Shown: positions 28,951 to 31,832 of the stretch, piece by piece | Numbering within the stretch: the first letter of the stretch is position 1 | How the letters are laid out: each line of letters opens with the position of its first letter | Source of the DNA: a virus | Direction: 5' to 3' (one strand) | Length of the DNA: 31,832 nucleotides | IMG/VR virus record: IMGVR_UViG_3300046167_000345 | Span: 1-31,832 of that record | The notes under the pieces: generated by a model | What the model saw: the letters and a program-made list of their open reading frames with translations, nothing else | Told to the model about the DNA's origin: nothing | Database searches by the model: none | Made by a program: the position numbers and the translations under genes

Positions 28951-29043
28951 AACATCTTAATATGTATCATATTAAAATATGTATCATATTAAAATGTATC
29001 TTAATGAATTATAATATGAATCATATTATATAAATAATACATA
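28951..29043. repeat. AT-rich direct and inverted repeats upstream of the primase-helicase (possible origin)
   Basis: A gene-free 126-base spacer (28918-29043). The word ATGTATCATATTAAAAT occurs twice in tandem (about 28963-28996), followed by ATGTATCTTAAT, then the palindrome AATATGAATCATATT (about 29013-29027) and ATATTATGATTCA into the gene end. The minus strand shows no TAnnTTTG. Iterated AT-rich sites next to a primase-helicase gene suggest an origin or initiator-binding region; the winged-helix protein encoded just upstream could bind it. Confidence 0.55.
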
Positions 29044-29331
29044 TTATGATTCAGCAGGATTGTAAGTTGGATTGATAAAAATTCTACGTTGCTTTCCATC
29101 ATAACCAATACTTTTCGTTTCCCTTCTAATACAGGCACTCTCTTCAAGCCTGTTTAAGATTCTATACATTGTTCTATCCTTAACAGATAAAGCCTTGCAA
29201 AGATGCTCATTAGTCGCAAAGCAATAACCTTTTTCTTTTGCCAATGAGGCAATATAAGAAAAGACTGCTTTTTCAATAAAGGTCAATTTACTTAAACCTT
29301 CCATATTAACTTTTATATAATTAGTTTTCAT
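29044..29331 (-). CDS. Winged-helix DNA-binding protein, possibly replication-related
   Basis: A 95-residue protein: FIEKAVFSYIASLAKEKGYC, then ATNEHLCKALSVKDRTMYRI (recognition helix) and LNRLEESACIRRETKSIGYD followed by a beta wing ending RRIFINPTYN. This is a helix_turn_helix_36 / DnaD N-terminal type domain. Such small proteins bind origin iterons or load helicase in phages. It lies just before the repeat spacer and the primase-helicase gene. Its ATG is only 4 bases past the T-run of a terminator, so it is expressed from read-through or is translated from the same operon after partial termination. Confidence 0.7.
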   Translation of the reverse strand: MKTNYIKVNMEGLSKLTFIEKAVFSYIASLAKEKGYCFATNEHLCKALSVKDRTMYRILNRLEESACIRRETKSIGYDGKQRRIFINPTYNPAES

Positions 29332-29335
29332 AGCT

Positions 29336-29362
29336 AAAAAAAAGGGGGTTTTTACACCCCCC
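29336..29362 (-). terminator. Intrinsic terminator between the SSB-like and winged-helix genes
   Basis: Minus strand GGGGGT, short loop, ACCCCC, then eight T, ending 4 bases before ATG 29331. Transcription of the replication genes beyond this point would require read-through or antitermination, as no promoter is visible between it and 29331. Confidence 0.8.
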
Positions 29363-29371
29363 TATGTTTAT

Positions 29372-29641
29372 TTAGAACGGAAAGTCATCATCGACTTTAA
29401 CTGGTTCTGATTTTGGTTTGTTGTTCGAAGTTGGTTGCCATTCATCAATATATACGCTATGCGTTTTACCATATTGGTCTGCTTCTCTCTTCTTAGAAAC
29501 TCCTAGTCTTAAATAACGCTCTCCGTTATATTCACTCCAAAACTCTTTAACTTTGGACTCGGCAATAGAAATATTTACAATTTCCAATCCGTTTGGTGCT
29601 TGTCGACCTGTACCGACATACTTTTTATTGTTCTCTGACAT
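29372..29641 (-). CDS. Single-stranded DNA-binding-like protein, 89 aa
   Basis: MSENNKKYVGTGRQAPNGLE, then IVNISIAESKVKEFWSEYNG and ERYLRLGVSKKREADQYGKT, and an acidic tail ending DDDFPF. The tail mimics the C-terminal DDDIPF tip by which SSB proteins contact replication partners. The body is short for a full OB fold but has the alternating strands (GKTHSVYIDEWQP). It lies directly after the ERF gene (3-base gap), the usual recombination-SSB pair. Confidence 0.65.
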   Translation of the reverse strand: MSENNKKYVGTGRQAPNGLEIVNISIAESKVKEFWSEYNGERYLRLGVSKKREADQYGKTHSVYIDEWQPTSNNKPKSEPVKVDDDFPF

Positions 29642-29644
29642 AAT

Positions 29645-30214
29645 TTATGTATTTAATAATTGTTCTACTCTTTTATTTACTTTATACTTCTTTCTGATAT
29701 CATTCATTGTAAAGCCATCTTTTAAGGCTTCTTTTGCCCTATCAAACGCTTCACCAGACTCAGGTAACCACTTTTTATCATCTATAATCTCTTTTACCTT
29801 ACTCGTATTAAGATTTGTGGAATTGTGATTGTTAGTCGAATCGGCATCCTTTGTGTCATCTATTAAGAATAAACCATTTAGGGCATACTTTCTAGCGTAA
29901 GATGAACTACTACCAAAGCATTGTGCCACATCCATACCCTTTCTATTAGGGTCAATACCTGCTTGTGCTGAAACCTCAATAACACCTTCAATGTCCTTGA
30001 ATTGTGCTGTTGATTCAACAAAAGAAAGTCCATTGTCCAACTCTATAACCTTGTCAGAAATAGTTAAGACAACTTTGTGTTCTACTAGTAGAGGCTTTAC
30101 TGCTTCCAGTATATCCTCACAATTACGGTACTTATACTTACCGAAACTATTATATTGATTTTTTGGTGCTTTCAGTCTCCCCTGAATATCCACCAGTTTT
30201 TCATATATATTCAT
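29645..30214 (-). CDS. ERF-family single-strand annealing recombinase
   Basis: I choose ATG 30214 (MNIYEKLVDIQGRLKAPKNQ) over the upstream in-frame ATG 30340 because the extra 42 residues cross a terminator (30292-30259) and a promoter, and the consensus box at 30226-30219 is only 5 bases from this ATG. The 189-residue product has YNSFGKYKYRNCEDILEAVK and DVAQCFGSSSSYARKYALNG, the signature of ERF proteins. These form rings that anneal complementary ssDNA and work with a 5-prime exonuclease; here the RecE-like gene lies at 24122-24907. It begins the replication operon. Confidence 0.85.
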   Translation of the reverse strand: MNIYEKLVDIQGRLKAPKNQYNSFGKYKYRNCEDILEAVKPLLVEHKVVLTISDKVIELDNGLSFVESTAQFKDIEGVIEVSAQAGIDPNRKGMDVAQCFGSSSSYARKYALNGLFLIDDTKDADSTNNHNSTNLNTSKVKEIIDDKKWLPESGEAFDRAKEALKDGFTMNDIRKKYKVNKRVEQLLNT

Positions 30215-30218
30215 AGGG

Positions 30219-30250
30219 CAAATGTACAAACTCCAACTGACACTACCAAA
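30219..30250 (-). promoter_or_regulatory. Promoter for the ERF/replication operon
   Basis: Minus strand TTTG (30250-30247), 20-base spacer, TACATTTG (30226-30219). ATG 30214 is 5 bases on, so the message would be nearly leaderless; this decides the ERF start. Confidence 0.65.
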
Positions 30251-30258
30251 CAAAAGCG

Positions 30259-30292
30259 AAAAAAAAGAGGTCGCTTTTATACGACCCCTCTC
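30259..30292 (-). terminator. Intrinsic terminator after the lysis operon
   Basis: Minus strand AGAGG(GG)TCG arm pairs with CGACCTCT with a two-base bulge, followed by eight T. It separates the lysis genes from the ERF promoter. Confidence 0.85.
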
Positions 30293-30337
30293 GACTGAAA
30301 CAAAATAAAAAACAAATGAAAACAGGGATAACCTGAA
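30259..30337 (-). ncRNA. Candidate short RNA between an operator-bearing promoter and a terminator
   Basis: An exact TATATTTG (30350-30343) predicts a start near 30337, and the terminator at 30292-30259 would end the transcript after about 78 bases. The RNA has a small CAGG/CCTG hairpin near its start and a T-rich middle, similar in layout to the 25387-25462 candidate. The only open frame there (from ATG near 30340) runs through the terminator and is unlikely to be a protein. Confidence 0.4.
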
Positions 30338-30342
30338 CATTA

Positions 30343-30383
30343 CAAATATACCCTATTAAATTCATAAAGGGGTATTAAATTCA
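30343..30383 (-). promoter_or_regulatory. Promoter -7 box with two TGAATTTAATA operator copies
   Basis: TATATTTG (30350-30343) with TGAATTTAATA at 30364-30354 and 30383-30373 on the same strand, 19 bases apart. The second copy sits where a -33 element would be, and no TTTG is there. This suggests a regulator-controlled promoter. The same 11-mer family occurs at the 87-aa gene promoter. Confidence 0.5.
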
Positions 30384-30392
30384 CAGAAGTTA

Positions 30393-30518
30393 TTAACGAC
30401 CTTGCCCTCTGTATTTTTTCTTATATCCTTTTTGACCTACTGATGCGTTTTTTGAGTGAACGTTAGGTCTTTTACTCCTAGAGTCTGGAGTATATGCGTT
30501 AATTATCTTCTTTGCCAT
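30393..30518 (-). CDS. Small basic protein with KKYRGQGR C-terminus, 41 aa
   Basis: MAKKIINAYTPDSRSKRPNV then HSKNASVGQKGYKKKYRGQG with a final R. I recall very similar short, Lys/Arg/Gly/Ser-rich proteins ending K(Y/K)RGQG(R/K) in many Bacteroidota phages. I start at ATG 30518; the open frame extends to 30761 but that part is a shadow of the holin gene. It overlaps the holin stop by 20 bases. Its high charge suggests nucleic acid binding. Role unknown; last gene before the terminator. Confidence 0.75.
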   Translation of the reverse strand: MAKKIINAYTPDSRSKRPNVHSKNASVGQKGYKKKYRGQGR

Positions 30519-30900
30519 TCTTTTTACTTTTTTCCCAAGTTCTTCCAACAAAGTACGCACCATATACGGTAATGAGCAGTGTTTGAAAAATAGGGATATA
30601 TTCTTTCTGTATGCTAAACTCTCCAATGTTTCCATCGGTAAATGCCAATAAGGTAAACATAACCGTAAGAAATACCAAAGTAAGCGGTCTAATGTTTTTC
30701 GACAGCCAGCTATCGCTTTGCATATCATATCTCCAGCGTTCCGTAACTTGTTGTTGTGCATCTTTATCAGCTTCTTCTAATAGTTCTTGAATACGTTGCT
30801 TGGCTTGTAAGCGTTCTTCGTCAGTGGTCGTAAGCTTATCTATAACGCCACCAATATCCTTTATTAAACCGCCTGTAATTAGTTGTAGTAACTTTTTCAT
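30499..30900 (-). CDS. Holin (3-TM family-like)
   Basis: A 133-residue protein: an N-terminal amphipathic segment (MKKLLQLITGGLIKDIGGVI), a charged coiled helix (DEERLQAKQRIQELLEEADK), the motif WRYDMQSDSWLSKNIRPLTL, then hydrophobic helices VFLTVMFTLLAFTDGNIG and IPIFQTLLITVYGAYFVGRT, and a basic end. The SWLSKNIRP-L and final YGAYFVGRTWEK pattern is that of the holin of three-TM type (gene-transfer release family). It makes lesions in the inner membrane so that the endolysin can reach the wall. It lies directly after the M15 peptidase gene (adjacent, one base overlap). Confidence 0.8.
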   Translation of the reverse strand: MKKLLQLITGGLIKDIGGVIDKLTTTDEERLQAKQRIQELLEEADKDAQQQVTERWRYDMQSDSWLSKNIRPLTLVFLTVMFTLLAFTDGNIGEFSIQKEYIPIFQTLLITVYGAYFVGRTWEKSKKNGKEDN

Positions 30901-31256
30901 TAGTAAGTCCAGATTACATCGGCATCCTTGTCAGAGTCTATATCTATATGTATGAAATTATCGGCAATACCAATACGATTTATACCAACCTCAAATAAGG
31001 CGTTTATTAGCTTAAACCTCATTCTTGAGTTCCTTATTGCTATGTCTACTGCTAAACCCTTTAAATGACTGCTAGAACTAACACCGTTAACCTTTTCATT
31101 GTGAGCTGGAGTTCTGAAGCCAGAAGTAATTATTATTGGCTCTCCAACAATTTCTCTTACCCTGTCTAGCTTTTTTAATAATAGCTTATCCATCATTTGA
31201 CCGCTACCCTGTACGTCAGGACTGTCAAACTCTTCATAATTAAAGTATTTTAACAT
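30900..31256 (-). CDS. Endolysin, peptidase M15 (D-Ala-D-Ala carboxypeptidase-like)
   Basis: A 118-residue protein with ITSGFRTPAHNEKVNGVSSS, then SHLKGLAVDIAI and NFIHIDIDSDKDADVIWTY. The Zn ligands are H64 and D71 in S-x-HLKG-x-AVD and H103 in HIDID. This is the full catalytic set of the M15A (VanY/lambda endolysin-like) family, at normal length for a single-domain lysin. It cuts peptidoglycan peptide cross-links. It has no signal peptide, so it relies on the holin next door. Confidence 0.9.
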   Translation of the reverse strand: MLKYFNYEEFDSPDVQGSGQMMDKLLLKKLDRVREIVGEPIIITSGFRTPAHNEKVNGVSSSSHLKGLAVDIAIRNSRMRFKLINALFEVGINRIGIADNFIHIDIDSDKDADVIWTY

Positions 31257-31283
31257 AAGCCACAGTTAAAACAAATAACGCAA

Positions 31284-31448
31284 TTATTCATCTTTATTTC
31301 TTTTTTTTAACTCGTACCACTTTTGGACAGTATAGCCAATAGTAACTACTAATAAAAGTATCTTTAGGCTATCTTCTAATATATCCATTGTACTAACTGT
31401 AATAGCTGATAAATTTAATACGTAAAGTTTAAACGAGTTTAAGTCCAT
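31284..31448 (-). CDS. Small membrane protein of the lysis block, 54 aa
   Basis: MDLNSFKLYVLNLSAITVST, then MDILEDSLKILLLVVTIGYT and VQKWYELKKRNKDE. One or two hydrophobic segments (about 8-20 and 28-41), a Trp-Tyr at the membrane edge and a basic cytoplasmic tail. I recall small proteins with this SI(G/A)YT-x-x-KWYEL ending in Bacteroidota phage lysis blocks. It may be an accessory holin or spanin-like part. It begins 2 bases before the 106-aa gene stop, and the M15 gene follows 27 bases later. Confidence 0.65.
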   Translation of the reverse strand: MDLNSFKLYVLNLSAITVSTMDILEDSLKILLLVVTIGYTVQKWYELKKRNKDE

Positions 31449-31450
31449 AA

Positions 31451-31771
31451 TTAAAAGTTTCTACCTAAAAAGGTGTGTGAACCATTACCTTCTACTGTAA
31501 TTTCGTAAGAAGCCCAACCGTAAGGGCTGCTGTCTAAATCTTGCCAAAGTACATCTACACTATATTTATCAGATGCAACTCCTTCTGTTTCTATTTCGCC
31601 TTGTTCATCGTATATAGGCTCTTCAATCCATAAGTAACCTAGATGTACAATAGTATGCCCACCGTCTAAATAACTTTGTTCTGTTAATTCATCAGTTGTA
31701 TGTGGCAAAGCAGCTATTTTTTGATGTGCTTGCTCCCTTGAGTTAAACTCGTATTTCTTAAATAATTCCAT
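31451..31771 (-). CDS. Unknown protein between tail LamG-like gene and lysis block, 106 aa
   Basis: MELFKKYEFNSREQAHQKIA, then TIVHLGYLWIEEPIYDEQGE and ITVEGNGSHTFLGRNF. An alpha/beta protein with many acidic residues. It follows the LamG-like gene with a TAATG overlap. Proteins of this kind beside tail fibre genes may be fibre chaperones or structural accessories, but I do not recognise the family with confidence. Confidence 0.6.
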   Translation of the reverse strand: MELFKKYEFNSREQAHQKIAALPHTTDELTEQSYLDGGHTIVHLGYLWIEEPIYDEQGEIETEGVASDKYSVDVLWQDLDSSPYGWASYEITVEGNGSHTFLGRNF

Positions 31772-31832
31772 TAGCTTGTAAGTGTTTGTAATTCGCTGTC
31801 TGATAGTGCTTCGTTAAATACCATTAGTTGAT
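31771..31832 (-). CDS. C-terminal 19 residues of a LamG-like tail protein (partial)
   Basis: The minus strand begins, from the window edge, with two bases of a codon and then QLMVFNEALSDSELQTLTS and a stop (TAA 31773-31771). This is typical of the last strand and tail of LamG/concanavalin-like domains (x-x-VFN-x-ALSD-x-E-(L/I)). Read on the same strand, this is what the truncated protein at 1-1053 would be expected to end with. Direct joining of the two window ends does not keep the frame, so a number of bases (3n+1) is missing between them. Confidence 0.7.
   Translation of the reverse strand, partial: QLMVFNEALSDSELQTLTS

Noticed and set aside
30215-30340. N-terminal extension of the ERF gene to ATG 30340
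   Set aside because: It crosses an intrinsic terminator and the ERF promoter; the ERF family start matches ATG 30214.
30519-30761. Upstream part of the frame that ends as the 41-aa basic protein
   Set aside because: It overlaps the holin coding region in another frame and has no holin-independent pattern; only the part from ATG 30518 is kept.
1-31832. Integrase, repressor or other lysogeny genes; tRNA genes; insertion sequences
   Set aside because: Looked for tyrosine or serine recombinase motifs, CI-like pairs, cloverleaf sequences and transposase motifs; none seen. I therefore do not call it temperate.

Overview
The window reads as almost the whole genome of a small siphovirus (tailed, long non-contractile tail) that infects a member of the Bacteroidota, most likely Flavobacteriia. 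The DNA is AT-rich. Genes are packed with ATGA or TAATG overlaps and show no Shine-Dalgarno signals. Several intergenic regions carry the Bacteroidota promoter pattern (TTG or TTTG, about 17-20 bases, then TAnnTTTG). No integrase, lysogeny repressor, tRNA, CRISPR array or insertion sequence is visible, so I infer a lytic phage.

Almost everything is transcribed on the minus strand, from high to low coordinates. In transcription order: the C-terminal end of a LamG-like tail protein (31832-31771); a lysis block (small membrane protein, M15 peptidase, three-TM holin, basic 41-aa protein; 31448-30393) closed by a terminator; a recombination/replication block (ERF annealing protein, SSB-like protein, winged-helix protein, T7-type primase-helicase, VRR-NUC nuclease, sigma factor, Cys-rich protein, EXK nuclease; 30214-25498), again closed by a terminator; and a block with its own consensus promoter (RecE-like PD-(D/E)XK nuclease, DnaA domain IV-like protein, terminase small and large subunits; 25330-21512). 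A short plus-strand module follows (20950-21537, with a DUF5664 nucleotide-hydrolase-like gene), driven from a divergent promoter at 20853-20924. Next is a set of small unknown genes with large regulatory spacers (20828-16896). The virion genes finish the window (16687-1): tail assembly chaperone with a -1 frameshift, tail and baseplate proteins, tape measure, modular prohead protease, scaffold, major capsid, tail tube candidate, portal, head connector, repeat-rich tail fibre and the N-terminal part of a LamG-like tail protein.

Both ends of the window lie in what looks like the same LamG-like gene, read in the same direction. The sequence therefore seems to be a circular or circularly permuted genome opened inside that gene, with a little sequence missing. 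The late cluster places tail genes before head genes and leaves the portal far from the terminase.

The most notable points are: a clear -1 programmed frameshift in the tail chaperone, with 87 extra residues in the second frame; a prohead protease fused to a duplicated cysteine-bearing domain and a DUF5664-independent C-terminal DUF5824-like module; a recurring TATTRAATT motif clustered at several regulatory regions; a divergent switch with three helically phased AATGTTA repeats; twin palindromic operators; two possible short RNAs made between a promoter and a terminator; and a small gene that appears broken by a single-base frameshift. All family assignments come from recognising sequence motifs by eye; no database search was run.
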